Assembly (NCBI GenBank): GCA_024919195.1
Contig: CP103436.1
Coordinates: 186,001-250,000, forward strand
DNA length: 64,000 nt
Source of the DNA: Methylophilaceae bacterium LSUCC0717
GTDB lineage: Bacteria > Pseudomonadota > Gammaproteobacteria > Burkholderiales > Methylophilaceae
Reading direction: 5' to 3'
Shown: positions 17,829-27,127 of the stretch, in pieces
Layout of the letters: every line of letters starts with the position of its first letter
How positions within the stretch are numbered: the first letter of the stretch is position 1
Notes under the pieces: generated by a model
What the model was told of the DNA's origin: nothing
Database searches by the model: none
What the model saw: only the letters and a program-made list of their open reading frames with translations
Made by a program: the position numbers and the translations under genes

Positions 17829-19063
17829 TCAAACAAAAAGAAGAAAAAAATTTAATTGTAGGTCTTGATATCGGAACATCAAAAATAGTAACCATTGTTT
17901 CCGAAATTAAAAATGATGGAGAAATACAAATTCTTGGTATTGGCCAGCATGTATCACGAGGTTTAAAAAAAGGAGTGGTGGTAAATATCGAATCAACAAT
18001 GCAAGCCATTCAAAGATCCCTAGAAGAGGCAGAGCTCATGGCTGATTGTAAAATTAAAGAGGTCTACACAGGAATTGCAGGAAGTCATATTAGAAGCATT
18101 AATTCAACTGGTATGGTTAAAATACGTGATCTTGAAGTTGATAATTCTGATGTAGAAAGGGTAATAGAAACAGCTCAAGCAATTACACTCCCCCCTGATC
18201 AGCAGGTTCTTCATACACTAGTACAAGAATATATCATTGATGATCAATATGACATCAGAGAGCCGCGGGGAATGAGCGGCATGAGGCTTGAAGTGAAAGT
18301 CCATATTGTTTCTGGTGCAATCGCAGCAGCTCAAAATATTGTGAAATGTATTAAAAGATCTGGTTTGGATGTAATGGAATTGATTCTTCAGCCCCTGGCA
18401 TCAGCCGATGCAGTTTTAACTAACGATGAAAAAGAATTGGGCGTATGTTTGATTGATATTGGCGGTGGCACGACAGATATTATTGTGTACAAGGATGGAT
18501 CTGTTAAACATACCGCCGTTATCCCTATAGCTGGAGATCAAATAACTAACGATATATCGGTTGCTTTCAGAACTCCACAACAATCGGCTGAAGAGATCAA
18601 AATTAATTATGGCTGCTGTGATTCAGAAAAAGCCAGTCCTAAAGAAATGATTGACGTCCCCCTTGTTGATGGTCGAGCTCCGAAAAAAATAACAATTAAA
18701 GATTTATCTGAGATTATTGAACCCAGGGTAAATGAACTTTTTGAGCTTGTCACTAATGAATTAATTCGTTCTAAATTAAACAATAAGATTGCTTCTGGCA
18801 TTGTAATAACAGGAGGTTCTTCTCTTATGAATAATATAACTGATGTAGCCGAGAAAAACTTTAAGCAATCAGTTAGAATAGGGTATCCACAGGGAATAAG
18901 TGGATTAAAACAAATTATTGAAAATCCGAGATATGCAACAGGAATTGGACTTATAAAAAGGGGTAAAATGGATTTTGATAATGATAAAAAAAGAAAAATT
19001 GAGGGTAATTCTATAGTGCAAATTTTTGAAAAAATGAAATTATGGTTTCAAGGAAACTTTTAA
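17825..19063 (+). CDS. ftsA: Cell division protein FtsA
   Basis: This 412-residue actin/Hsp70-fold ATPase tethers FtsZ to the membrane and links it to the septal synthases. It has the phosphate-1 motif VGLDIGTSKI, the SHUR-region GIAGSHIRSIN, phosphate-2 IDIGGGTTDI, adenosine motif ITGGSSLM and a C-terminal amphipathic membrane-targeting helix (IFEKMKLWFQGNF). Length matches the family (E. coli 420). The start overlaps the ftsQ stop (ATGA), and ftsZ follows after 3 bp. Confidence 0.96.
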   Translation: MIKQKEEKNLIVGLDIGTSKIVTIVSEIKNDGEIQILGIGQHVSRGLKKGVVVNIESTMQAIQRSLEEAELMADCKIKEVYTGIAGSHIRSINSTGMVKIRDLEVDNSDVERVIETAQAITLPPDQQVLHTLVQEYIIDDQYDIREPRGMSGMRLEVKVHIVSGAIAAAQNIVKCIKRSGLDVMELILQPLASADAVLTNDEKELGVCLIDIGGGTTDIIVYKDGSVKHTAVIPIAGDQITNDISVAFRTPQQSAEEIKINYGCCDSEKASPKEMIDVPLVDGRAPKKITIKDLSEIIEPRVNELFELVTNELIRSKLNNKIASGIVITGGSSLMNNITDVAEKNFKQSVRIGYPQGISGLKQIIENPRYATGIGLIKRGKMDFDNDKKRKIEGNSIVQIFEKMKLWFQGNF

Positions 19064-19066
19064 ATA

Positions 19067-20251
19067 ATGTTTGAAGTTATTGATAATAAAAAACAAGAGG
19101 CACTGATCAAGGTTGTTGGGGTTGGCGGATGTGGTAATAATGCTGTCGATTACATGATTGAAAGAAATATTCACGGAGTAGATTTTATATCTGTGAATAC
19201 AGATTTGCAGTCTTTAAAAAAATCCCAAGCAAACAATATTGTGCAAATTGGGTTGCATCTCACAAAAGGTTTGGGTTCCGGTGCCAGGCCGGACTCTGGA
19301 AAACAAGCAGCAATTGAAGATAAAGAAAAATTAAAAGATGCAATTAAAGATGCAGATATGCTTTTTATAACTGCGGGCATGGGTGGAGGCACTGGAACTG
19401 GTGCAGCTCCAGTGATTGCTGAAATTGCAAAAGAATTAGGTATTTTGACAGTTGCTGTTGTTACTAAACCGTTTAGTTTTGAAGGCAAAAGAAATCAAAT
19501 TGCTGAAGAAGGTTTGAAAGAGCTAAGAAACTATGTGGACTCCTTGATAGTAATTCCTAACGAAAAGTTAATGAATGTGCTAGGAGCCGATGTTACCTTT
19601 ATTAATGCGTTTTCAGCAGCAAATGAAGTACTTTATAACTCAGTCTCTGGTATTTCCGACATAATAAATCACACTGGATTAATCAATGTTGATTTTTCTG
19701 ATGTGAAAACAGTGATGGCTGAAATGGGTTCAGCAATCATAGGTTCAGGTGTGTTTGAAGGAGACAACAGAGCAGTGAAAGCAGCTCAGTTAGCAATTAA
19801 CAGTCCTTTGCTAGAGAATATTGAATTAAAAAATGCGAAGGGAATTCTTGTCAATATTTCAGCAAGCAGTTCATTTAAAATGAAAGAATACATTGATGTG
19901 ATGAATGAGGTTAAAAGCATCACTGCAAATGATGCTACTGTTATTGTTGGTAATGTTATTGATGATGAACTTGAGAATAAAATAAAAGTGACCATTGTTG
20001 CGACTGGTCTTGACGATAACTATATTTCAGAAATAAAAGACCAAGCACCCTTATCAGATGATGAAGTTATTGATCATGATCGATCATTTGATGATGCAAA
20101 TACCTCTAATGTGATTGAAAAACCTGCAAGTAATGAGTCTGATTTTTCAAATGTTTTTTTTGATGGAGGAGATGAGTCTAGTTTGGTTGATAATGGGTCT
20201 GTTTCAGAAGACGAGTACGACATCCCATCATTTTTACGAAGAAATAAATGA
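19067..20251 (+). CDS. ftsZ: Cell division GTPase FtsZ
   Basis: This 394-residue tubulin-like GTPase forms the Z ring. Visible are GVGGCGNNAVDYMI, the tubulin signature GGGTGTGAAP at about residues 105-114, NEKLMNVLG, and the catalytic T7 loop NVDFSDVKTVM. An acidic linker leads to the C-terminal peptide DIPSFLRRNK, which binds FtsA and other partners. It overlaps lpxC by 4 bp. Confidence 0.98.
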   Translation: MFEVIDNKKQEALIKVVGVGGCGNNAVDYMIERNIHGVDFISVNTDLQSLKKSQANNIVQIGLHLTKGLGSGARPDSGKQAAIEDKEKLKDAIKDADMLFITAGMGGGTGTGAAPVIAEIAKELGILTVAVVTKPFSFEGKRNQIAEEGLKELRNYVDSLIVIPNEKLMNVLGADVTFINAFSAANEVLYNSVSGISDIINHTGLINVDFSDVKTVMAEMGSAIIGSGVFEGDNRAVKAAQLAINSPLLENIELKNAKGILVNISASSSFKMKEYIDVMNEVKSITANDATVIVGNVIDDELENKIKVTIVATGLDDNYISEIKDQAPLSDDEVIDHDRSFDDANTSNVIEKPASNESDFSNVFFDGGDESSLVDNGSVSEDEYDIPSFLRRNK

Positions 20252-21189
20252 TTTTTCAAAAAACAATTTCGAAAAAGGTATCTATTCAAGGTGTTGGCCT
20301 ACACTCTGGAGACACCGTTACTCTATCTCTTTTACCAGCAAAACCTGACAGCGGAATAACGTTTGTAAGAAAAGATTTAAATTCTAATAATACGATTAAG
20401 GTAGATCCATATTTGGTGTCTGATACTAGACTGTGTTCAACGCTTGAAAAAGAATCAGCAAAGGTAATGACGGTGGAGCACCTCATGTCAGCTTTATATG
20501 CTTATTCAATTGACAACATTATCATTGAAATATCTGGCATTGAAGTACCTATTCTGGACGGTAGCTCAAATCCATTTATTTATCTAATCCAATCTGGTGA
20601 ACCAATTAATCAAGAAAGAGAAAAGAAATTCATAAAGGTCAAAAAAGCTCTTAAATATGAAATTGACGGTAAATTTGCAATGTTGGAACCTTATAATGGT
20701 TTTAAGATTGATTTTTCAATTGATTTCCCTCACCCTGTGTTTGCTGATCGAAATAATTCAATATCTATTGATTATTACAACGACTCCTATGTGGATGAAA
20801 TTGCACGTGCTAGAACTTTTGGTTTTATGCAGGAGGTTGAATATTTAAGATCTAATGGCTTAGCCAAAGGCGGTTCTTTGGATAATGCTATTGTGATGGA
20901 TGAGTATAAAATCATAAATAACGACCGATTAAGATATGAAGACGAGTTTGTAAGACACAAAGTGCTTGATGCGTTTGGTGATTTATATTTAACAGGTCAT
21001 GCACTTCTTGGGAAGTTTACTGCATTCAAGTCAGGCCATGAAATAAATAACCAACTGTTGAGATTACTGATGAAAGATAAAGATTCCTATGATTTAGTTT
21101 CATTGACAGAATCAGATAGAGTTTATCAACAAATCATTAATCATAATGAACAGCTCGAATTAATCCAAAATGAGGCAGCTCTAGCATGA
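20248..21189 (+). CDS. lpxC: UDP-3-O-acyl-N-acetylglucosamine deacetylase LpxC
   Basis: This 313-residue zinc deacetylase catalyses the committed step of lipid A synthesis. The zinc ligands are in MTVEHLMSAL (His) and RHKVLDAFGDL (His and Asp); the catalytic His is in LTGHALLGK and the early motif is GVGLHSGDTVTL. Length is typical (E. coli 305). Its presence confirms an LPS-bearing outer membrane. It starts in the ftsZ stop codon region (ATGA) and overlaps the following small gene by 4 bp. Confidence 0.97.
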   Translation: MIFQKTISKKVSIQGVGLHSGDTVTLSLLPAKPDSGITFVRKDLNSNNTIKVDPYLVSDTRLCSTLEKESAKVMTVEHLMSALYAYSIDNIIIEISGIEVPILDGSSNPFIYLIQSGEPINQEREKKFIKVKKALKYEIDGKFAMLEPYNGFKIDFSIDFPHPVFADRNNSISIDYYNDSYVDEIARARTFGFMQEVEYLRSNGLAKGGSLDNAIVMDEYKIINNDRLRYEDEFVRHKVLDAFGDLYLTGHALLGKFTAFKSGHEINNQLLRLLMKDKDSYDLVSLTESDRVYQQIINHNEQLELIQNEAALA

Positions 21190-21365
21190 TTTTTAGGACA
21201 GTTGCATTTTTATTAGCATTACTATTGATTGTCTTATTAGTTTTATATGTAGTAACAAAAAATAAAAATTATTTAGAGTTAGTTAAAAAAATTACTAGAT
21301 ATACGATAACAGCTTTTTTAATTGTCGTTGTTATCTATATTTTTATGAGAATAACGCATCTTTGA
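21186..21365 (+). CDS. Small two-helix membrane protein, unknown
   Basis: An ATG that overlaps the lpxC stop (ATGA) opens a 59-residue frame ending at TGA 21363-21365, one base before the next gene. The protein begins MIFRTVAFLLALLLIVLL, has a hydrophobic helix at about residues 4-22, a basic polar linker (KNKNYLELVKKITRY) and a second helix at about 41-55 (TAFLIVVVIYIFMR). Tight packing between two genes and the two-helix pattern argue that it is real. Short membrane proteins of this type are known in betaproteobacteria without an assigned function. I do not recognise a family. Confidence 0.7.
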   Translation: MIFRTVAFLLALLLIVLLVLYVVTKNKNYLELVKKITRYTITAFLIVVVIYIFMRITHL

Positions 21366-21366
21366 C

Positions 21367-22251
21367 ATGAGCAAGATAGTAATTTTTGGAGGCTCTGGGT
21401 TTATAGGTTCTGAGCTGATAATCAAATTAGCAAACTATAAAAATTTTCAAATTGATGTTATCACTAGAAACAAAAAAAATATCCACCCCTTAAAAGTACT
21501 TCCTAATGTTCGTTTTCACGAGATAAATTCTTTTAATTCCGCAGCGATTGAGAGATATATCAGGGGATCAGAAATTGTCATAAATTTAATGGGAATTTTA
21601 CATGAGGATAAAAAAAATCCATTTAAAACGATTCATACAATCTATCCAAAAATAATTCAAAATCTGTGCATTAAAAATAAAGTTAAAAAATTTATTCATA
21701 TGAGTGCTTTAAAATCTGAAACAAATGCAAGTAATTATTTAGAGTCAAAACATATGGGGGAAAAACAACTTTCCCAAAAAAATCACAAATTAAAAACTTT
21801 TATTCTTAAGCCATCAATTATTTTCGGGACAGATGATAATTTTATTAATATGTTTTTTAAGATAATGAAAATTAGTCCAATCATGGCAGTAATTTCACCT
21901 AATTCCTTATTTCAGCCAATATCAGTCAAGGACTTGGTATTAATAATTACTGCTTTAATTCAAAATAATTCCTTTAAAAGTCGTACTTTCGAACTTGGCG
22001 GTCCAAAAACTTATTCGTTTATTGATATCTTAAAAGTCATTAAAAAAATTAAAAAATTAAGATGTTTTTTACTTAGCTTACCTAAGGTGTTCGACTCATT
22101 ATTGGTTGCAGTGCTGGAATTAAGCCCTAGGAAAATTATCACGAGAGATAATTTGAAATCACTGCAAGTGGATAATGTATGTGAAATTAATCATTCTTAT
22201 GAGTTTCTTTCAGAATTAAATGAATTAGAGACCCATATTAACAAGTTATGA
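21367..22251 (+). CDS. NAD-dependent epimerase/dehydratase, NDUFA9-like
   Basis: This 294-residue extended short-chain dehydrogenase has the nucleotide-binding motif [10 protein letters not shown] (GxxGxxG at residues 8-14), a [17 protein letters not shown] segment with the YxxxK pair and the [13 protein letters not shown] motif. It most resembles the complex-I NDUFA9/atypical SDR group, often found next to cca in betaproteobacteria. The substrate cannot be inferred. It overlaps cca by 4 bp and is probably co-transcribed with lpxC. Confidence 0.8.
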   Translation: MSKIVIFGGSGFIGSELIIKLANYKNFQIDVITRNKKNIHPLKVLPNVRFHEINSFNSAAIERYIRGSEIVINLMGILHEDKKNPFKTIHTIYPKIIQNLCIKNKVKKFIHMSALKSETNASNYLESKHMGEKQLSQKNHKLKTFILKPSIIFGTDDNFINMFFKIMKISPIMAVISPNSLFQPISVKDLVLIITALIQNNSFKSRTFELGGPKTYSFIDILKVIKKIKKLRCFLLSLPKVFDSLLVAVLELSPRKIITRDNLKSLQVDNVCEINHSYEFLSELNELETHINKL

Positions 22252-23345
22252 AAATCTATTTAGTAGGCGGGGCAGTTCGTGACGAAATATTAAATCAGCC
22301 TTATACGGAAAAAGATTACGTTGTGGTTGGGTCAACTCCGGAGGAGATGATTGAGAAAAAATTTAAACCTGTTGGCAAAAGTTTCCCCGTTTTTTTACAT
22401 CCTGATACTCACGAGGAATATGCATTAGCCAGGACAGAAAAAAAGAATGGAGTGGGATATAAAGATTTTATTTTTTATACCAGCCCAACTATTTCATTAG
22501 AAGAAGACTTAGTTCGAAGAGACTTAACAATCAATGCAATAGCAAAAGATGATCAGAATAAATACATTGATCCATTCAATGGAATTAATGACATTAGTAA
22601 AAAAATACTCCGTCATGTTTCAGAGGCATTCAAGGAAGATCCTTTAAGAATATTACGACTAGCGAGGTTTAAAGCAAAATTACCAGATTTTAAAATTGCA
22701 GAAGAAACTTTAGTCTTATTAAAAGGCATGATTAATGAGAGAGAATTGAAGTATTTGAGCTATGATCGAATCATCATTGAGATTAAAAAAGTCTTTCAAC
22801 TTAAAGAAGGACATATTTTTTTTAAGACATTGGAAGATATTGGCGCTATTGATCAAATTTTTGAAAACAATAATAAAATAAAATTATCAGAGTGTTTTCA
22901 ATCCTTTTTCAAACATGGTCACCATTTTAAGAACTTCAATCTGTGCTGGCTTTTCTTTCAAGAAAAATTCAACTTTAAATTCTGCAAACAGTATTCAGTT
23001 AATTTTTCAAAAAAGGATCTCGATATAATCAAGACTTTTAAAGAATTAATCAAAGATCTACTTAATTTTAGAAATCTTTCCCCAGTGGATCAATTGTTTG
23101 TTTTAAATAGAGTCGGTTTTTTTAGTAAAGATGATAAGTTAGATAAAATATTAGAGTTAATAAGATTGGATTTATTAATTGATCAAAATGACTTAAATAT
23201 ATCTTTATTGACCTATCAAGATAAGTTAGAAAATTTTTTCAAAAATAAACCAATAAGTATTCCTTCAAATCTTTCTGGGAAAGACATTGCAGAACATATC
23301 AATAAACAAAGACTAAATTTTTTAGAATCTTTTCAATTTGAGTAA
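22248..23345 (+). CDS. cca: CCA-adding tRNA nucleotidyltransferase
   Basis: This 365-residue class II nucleotidyltransferase builds or repairs the 3' CCA of tRNAs. Motifs are [12 protein letters not shown] at the N-terminus, the [15 protein letters not shown] block with the RRD nucleotide-selection region, DPFNGINDI and [15 protein letters not shown]. The protein lacks an obvious C-terminal HD phosphohydrolase domain (E. coli Cca is 412 residues with one). The usual DxD metal pair after the first motif reads EKD here. The 3' end overlaps the convergent HAD gene by 24 bp. Confidence 0.92.
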   Translation: MKIYLVGGAVRDEILNQPYTEKDYVVVGSTPEEMIEKKFKPVGKSFPVFLHPDTHEEYALARTEKKNGVGYKDFIFYTSPTISLEEDLVRRDLTINAIAKDDQNKYIDPFNGINDISKKILRHVSEAFKEDPLRILRLARFKAKLPDFKIAEETLVLLKGMINERELKYLSYDRIIIEIKKVFQLKEGHIFFKTLEDIGAIDQIFENNNKIKLSECFQSFFKHGHHFKNFNLCWLFFQEKFNFKFCKQYSVNFSKKDLDIIKTFKELIKDLLNFRNLSPVDQLFVLNRVGFFSKDDKLDKILELIRLDLLIDQNDLNISLLTYQDKLENFFKNKPISIPSNLSGKDIAEHINKQRLNFLESFQFE

Positions 23346-23936
23346 TTCACCAAGTCCATTTAGCTTTTTACTTGCATAGTTTTTATTTATTCTTTCATTT
23401 GAAATATGAACTGTTTCCAGTCCTGCATGGTATGCGCTTTTTAAATTCTCATGTGAATCGTCAATCAGTATAATTTTTTGATAAGGCATTCGTTTAATTT
23501 TTCTAAAAATACGAATATCGGGTTTAGATACGAATAAATTATCTTCAATACAAATAATCTGTTTGAAGAAATAATGTATATCTAATTTTTTTAAAATGAA
23601 TTTTGCATAATGTGTTGGCGCGTTTGTGAGGATAATTTTATCGTCATTTATACTTTTTAAAATCATCCTTAAATTTTTTACAGGCTCTATTTTCTCTTCG
23701 ATGTCTTCTAAGTTGTGCGTCTTAAGTAAGAAATCATGGGGATTAATTTGATGGTGGATCATTAATCCTCTCAATGTTGAACCATACTTCTTCCAATAGT
23801 CGGTTCTTAAACAATTCGCCTTTTCATGTGAAATACTCAAATTTTCAGATATGTATTGAGTCATATCTCTATTGATAAACTCAAAAATATGTGGGCTGGC
23901 ATGATGAAGCGTGTCATCAAGATCAAATACCCACAG
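23322..23936 (-). CDS. HAD-family pyrimidine 5'-nucleotidase-like phosphatase, non-canonical start
   Basis: The minus-strand frame encodes [18 protein letters not shown], the HAD nucleophile motif, then KIILTNAP (motif II), SKPD (motif III) and [18 protein letters not shown] (motif IV). This is the layout of the HAD-IA pyrimidine 5'-nucleotidase group. The first in-frame ATG (23864) would remove the catalytic Asp pair. Between the preceding in-frame stop and the motif there is no ATG, GTG or TTG. I placed the start at CTG 23934-23936, just after argB ends; an ATT within the end of argB is the other option. It is probably translated from the argA-argB mRNA. Confidence 0.72.
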   Translation of the reverse strand: MWVFDLDDTLHHASPHIFEFINRDMTQYISENLSISHEKANCLRTDYWKKYGSTLRGLMIHHQINPHDFLLKTHNLEDIEEKIEPVKNLRMILKSINDDKIILTNAPTHYAKFILKKLDIHYFFKQIICIEDNLFVSKPDIRIFRKIKRMPYQKIILIDDSHENLKSAYHAGLETVHISNERINKNYASKKLNGLGELLKLKRF

Positions 23937-23941
23937 TTGTT

Positions 23942-24808
23942 TTAGTTTTTTCCTTTGATTAATGTACCTACACCTTGATTGGTTAAAATTTCTAACAACA
24001 ATGCATGCTCAACTCTGCCATCTATGATATGTACGCTATTGACTCCGCCTTTTGCGGCATCCATAGCCGATTCTATTTTAGGTAACATGCCACCACTTAA
24101 TGTGCCATCTTTAAGCAATGCTTCAATATCATTTGGTTTAATTCCTGTAATCAGATTATTTTGGTTATCAAGTACACCTTTGGTGTTAGTCATTAGGATT
24201 AATTTTTCTGCCATGAGAACTTCAGCTAATTTTCCTGCTACAACATCTGCATTAATGTTGTATGTTTTTCCGTCTGAACCAATTCCAATTGGAGCGATTA
24301 CAGGAATAAAGTCACCAGTATCTAGAAAATCGATGAGACTGGGATCGATGGACTCAATTTTACCTACATAACCAAGGTCTATTTTTTTTCCATCTTTATC
24401 TTTATCAAGCTTTGAAGCATGAATGAAGTTTCCATCTTGCCCGGTAAGGCCAACTGCTTTTCCACCATGAATGTTAATTTGATGAACAATTTCTTTATTT
24501 ATTTGACCTCCTAAAATCATTTCCACAACATCCATGGTCTCTTCATCAGTCACTCTTACCCCGTTAATAAATTCACCCTTTTTGCCGATTTTCTCTAGGT
24601 GTTCATTGATCTGTGGCCCACCTCCATGAACAACAACTGGATTCATGCCTACTAATTTTAATAACACTACATCCATAGCAAAAGAACTCTTTAGTTGTTC
24701 ATCTATCATTGCATTGCCACCAAACTTAATCACAATGGTTTTATCAAAAAATTGCTTTATGTAAGGTAATGCTTCACTAAGTATTTTTGCTTTGTCGTTA
24801 GGTGCCAT
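23942..24808 (-). CDS. argB: Acetylglutamate kinase
   Basis: This 288-residue amino-acid kinase phosphorylates N-acetylglutamate, the second step of arginine synthesis. Seen are VIKFGGNAM (phosphate-binding Lys and Gly-Gly), [27 protein letters not shown], the NINADVVAG substrate site and [13 protein letters not shown]. It shares one base with the end of argA (TAATG), so the first two arginine enzymes are probably made from one coupled transcript. Length is normal (family about 260-300). Confidence 0.96.
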   Translation of the reverse strand: MAPNDKAKILSEALPYIKQFFDKTIVIKFGGNAMIDEQLKSSFAMDVVLLKLVGMNPVVVHGGGPQINEHLEKIGKKGEFINGVRVTDEETMDVVEMILGGQINKEIVHQINIHGGKAVGLTGQDGNFIHASKLDKDKDGKKIDLGYVGKIESIDPSLIDFLDTGDFIPVIAPIGIGSDGKTYNINADVVAGKLAEVLMAEKLILMTNTKGVLDNQNNLITGIKPNDIEALLKDGTLSGGMLPKIESAMDAAKGGVNSVHIIDGRVEHALLLEILTNQGVGTLIKGKN

Positions 24809-26310
24809 TATTGCTCCAATTCTTTTAAAAATATTTTTGAATTTCGTTGTGGGGAGTATTCCCTTTTTTTCTCATCTGGTAAATCATTAATGTTGCCTTG
24901 TTTAAAATCATTTTCCATAAACCAGTGGCTAGATTGAGTTGTCATAATAAATGTCTTGTTATTCACTTTTTTACACTCATTTTCACAATATTCTAAAAGT
25001 TTTTTTCCATAACCCATGTTTTGGTAATTTTCATTTATTGCAAAACAGGCAATTTCAGAAATTCCATCATAATGTTTAACTTGGGCACACCCAAGTATCT
25101 TATTATCAAATTCTAAAATGTGGAAATGTTGTATTTCCATCTCTATCTTTTCAAGACTCCTGTCTGCAATGATTTGAGTCTTTATTAGGGGATTAATCAT
25201 TTTTTCAATCACTTTAGCGTCTTGTATTTTGGCAGATCTAAATTTTTCTATTTTTTCTGGTGTAATAACAGTTCCTTGACCCTTATTAGTGAATAATTCC
25301 ATAATTAATGAACCATTAACGTACCTATTAACTAAATGAATCTTTGCTAAGCCCTCTCTTAAACCTTCAGCCGCACCTTCCAATATTGGTAGTGTATTTT
25401 TTTCTATATATTCTGGATGCTCAGATTCTTTGATATGGGATATTAAATTATTCAATTTGATGCTTGTCATTTCAGATATAAATTCACCTCTGATATTTTG
25501 TACCCCATTATTTTCAGTGATATAAATTAATTTTTCAGCCTGAATTGATGAAGCAATCTTGCTTGCCGATGATTCAAAGGATAAATTAAAGATTTCCCCA
25601 ATAGGAGAGTATCCAATAGGGGACATGATGACGATTTCATTGTGGTTAAGTTTTTCAATGATTGCCTCATGATTAATCTCCCTAATAACACCCGTCTGTT
25701 CCATATCAATTCCATCAATAACCCCTATAGGCTTCGCCATAAGAAAATTACCAGATGAAATTTTCAACTCACTTTTAAAGATATTATTGTGGTAAATGTT
25801 GGAAGATAAAGCCGCCTCAATTTTTGTCTTAACCAACCCATTAGCTTCAATAATATGAGGCATCATTTCTGCAGTTGTAATTCTTTGATGCTTATGGAAG
25901 CTTGATTTAATATTATTTTTATCCAATCTTAAGTCGATAAAAGGCCTGATGCCATGAATTAGGATGATTTTAATTCCTAAGGAATGGAGTAGATTAATGT
26001 CCGTACATAAATTGACAAAAGAGTTACTCTCAAGAGCAAAACCGTCAAATGCAATAACGAAAATCTTATTTCTATAATGATGAATATACGGGGCTGCCGA
26101 TCTAAAGGCTGATATAAAGTCGACACTTGATTGTCCCACTAAATTATCAATGGAGACTTTGAAGTAATTTGAATATTTCATTAGAACAGGTAAGGAAGGT
26201 TTCAGTTTTCCTTGTTCTATTTTCGAAAGATTGCCAGGATCTAAATCAAGAATTTGACTGAGGTTGGCAATAGTTAGCTTTCTATCGGTTCTAAGTTGTT
26301 TAAGATTCAT
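24808..26310 (-). CDS. argA: N-acetylglutamate synthase ArgA fused to an N-terminal XRE-type HTH domain
   Basis: Residues about 63-500 match classical ArgA. First comes an amino-acid-kinase-like domain (starting [14 protein letters not shown], with [12 protein letters not shown] and [11 protein letters not shown]). Then a GNAT acetyltransferase domain follows from about residue 355, with [20 protein letters not shown] and the ending [10 protein letters not shown]. It makes N-acetylglutamate from glutamate and acetyl-CoA. Unusually, residues 1-60 form a Cro/C1 (XRE) helix-turn-helix: [18 protein letters not shown], then [21 protein letters not shown]. coli ArgA has 443 residues and starts at the equivalent of residue 63. 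The frame is unbroken and base use is uniform, so the fusion looks genuine. Two palindromes overlap and precede the start codon. Confidence 0.9.
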   Translation of the reverse strand: MNLKQLRTDRKLTIANLSQILDLDPGNLSKIEQGKLKPSLPVLMKYSNYFKVSIDNLVGQSSVDFISAFRSAAPYIHHYRNKIFVIAFDGFALESNSFVNLCTDINLLHSLGIKIILIHGIRPFIDLRLDKNNIKSSFHKHQRITTAEMMPHIIEANGLVKTKIEAALSSNIYHNNIFKSELKISSGNFLMAKPIGVIDGIDMEQTGVIREINHEAIIEKLNHNEIVIMSPIGYSPIGEIFNLSFESSASKIASSIQAEKLIYITENNGVQNIRGEFISEMTSIKLNNLISHIKESEHPEYIEKNTLPILEGAAEGLREGLAKIHLVNRYVNGSLIMELFTNKGQGTVITPEKIEKFRSAKIQDAKVIEKMINPLIKTQIIADRSLEKIEMEIQHFHILEFDNKILGCAQVKHYDGISEIACFAINENYQNMGYGKKLLEYCENECKKVNNKTFIMTTQSSHWFMENDFKQGNINDLPDEKKREYSPQRNSKIFLKELEQ

Positions 26311-26329
26311 ATTGTATATTTTACAATAT
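26309..26329. promoter_or_regulatory. Palindrome 1 at the argA start codon (putative operator)
   Basis: ATATTGTA and TACAATAT form a perfect 8-bp inverted repeat around a 5-base spacer (TATTT), centred at 26319. The first two bases belong to the argA start codon. Core TTGTA-n5-TACAA is shared with palindrome 2. It has no T tail on either strand in a terminator position, so an operator for a dimeric HTH protein is the better reading. Confidence 0.6.
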
Positions 26330-26339
26330 TTATATTTAT

Positions 26340-26370
26340 TTTTGTATAAATTTATGTAATTTATACAAAA
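26340..26370. promoter_or_regulatory. Palindrome 2 upstream of argA (putative operator)
   Basis: A perfect inverted repeat with 13-bp arms (TTTTGTATAAATT / AATTTATACAAAA) surrounds a 5-base spacer (TATGT), centred at 26355, 36 bp from the centre of palindrome 1. It overlaps the last 10 bases of rsmE and fills most of the rsmE-argA gap. Same TTGTA-n5-TACAA core as palindrome 1. The argA promoter must lie in or beside this pair. Confidence 0.62.
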
Positions 26371-27101
26371 TTATTGGTTAAGGCTAATATCGCGCTTGCA
26401 ATTGATAAGGAGGCGGTCTCAGTTCGCAATACTCTTTTACCCAAAGACAGTGATTTGAAACCAGCATTTTCCGCAACTTTGATTTCAGCTTCTGAAAAAC
26501 CCCCTTCTGGTCCGATTAAAATCTGAAAACTTTTTTTATTTATTAAATCATTGTTTCTTAAAGTTGATAGTGAGAAATCTGTGTAGGGGTTCAAAATTAA
26601 CTTACATGAATGATCATCTTGATTTGTTAACTTATTTAAACTAAGAATTGTTTCATGAATAGTTGGTATTTTTGACCGGCCACTCTGTTCGCATGCAGAG
26701 ATAATGACTTTTTTTAGATGCTCAATTCTGTTTGCTGTTTTGCTTTGAGGAATTTTAAAATTTACTCTTTCGGTATTAATTAAATAGAAATTTTTTATTC
26801 CTAATTCTGTATTTTTTTGAAAAATAAAGTCGAGTTTATCTCTTGAGGTTACTGATTGCAGGATGCTGATATCAATATCTGCTTCAGTAATATTGAGTTT
26901 TTTTTCATTAACAGCAATCTTGACATTTTTTTTATCAATGACAGACACCTCACCATAATAATCATATCCATCACCATTAAATAATATGATCTTGTCTGAT
27001 GGCTTTAATCGCAATGACTTAACAAGGTGTTTTGAGGCATCGTCAGATAGATTGATTTCGCTATGTGCTGAAATAGTGTCTGGATGGTAAAATCTATTCA
27101 T
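26361..27101 (-). CDS. rsmE: 16S rRNA (uracil1498-N3)-methyltransferase RsmE
   Basis: This 246-residue SPOUT-class methyltransferase methylates U1498 of 16S rRNA. It has the N-terminal PUA-like part (MNRFYHPD, HLVKSLRLKPSDKI) and the C-terminal trefoil-knot motifs ISACEQSGRSKIP, ILIGPEGGFSEAEI and SLGKRVLRTETASL. Length is normal (E. coli 243). It lies 50 bp upstream of argA on the same strand and might be co-transcribed, but the operator-like palindromes between them suggest a separate argA promoter. Confidence 0.94.
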   Translation of the reverse strand: MNRFYHPDTISAHSEINLSDDASKHLVKSLRLKPSDKIILFNGDGYDYYGEVSVIDKKNVKIAVNEKKLNITEADIDISILQSVTSRDKLDFIFQKNTELGIKNFYLINTERVNFKIPQSKTANRIEHLKKVIISACEQSGRSKIPTIHETILSLNKLTNQDDHSCKLILNPYTDFSLSTLRNNDLINKKSFQILIGPEGGFSEAEIKVAENAGFKSLSLGKRVLRTETASLSIASAILALTNNFV

Positions 27102-27127
27102 CTTTAAAATTCAACAAGGAATTCATA

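Noticed and set aside
19171-19488. Antisense frames opposite ftsZ and other conserved genes
   Set aside because: They are shadow frames with no independent motifs; similar shadows occur opposite argB, tkt, hppA, clpA and secD.
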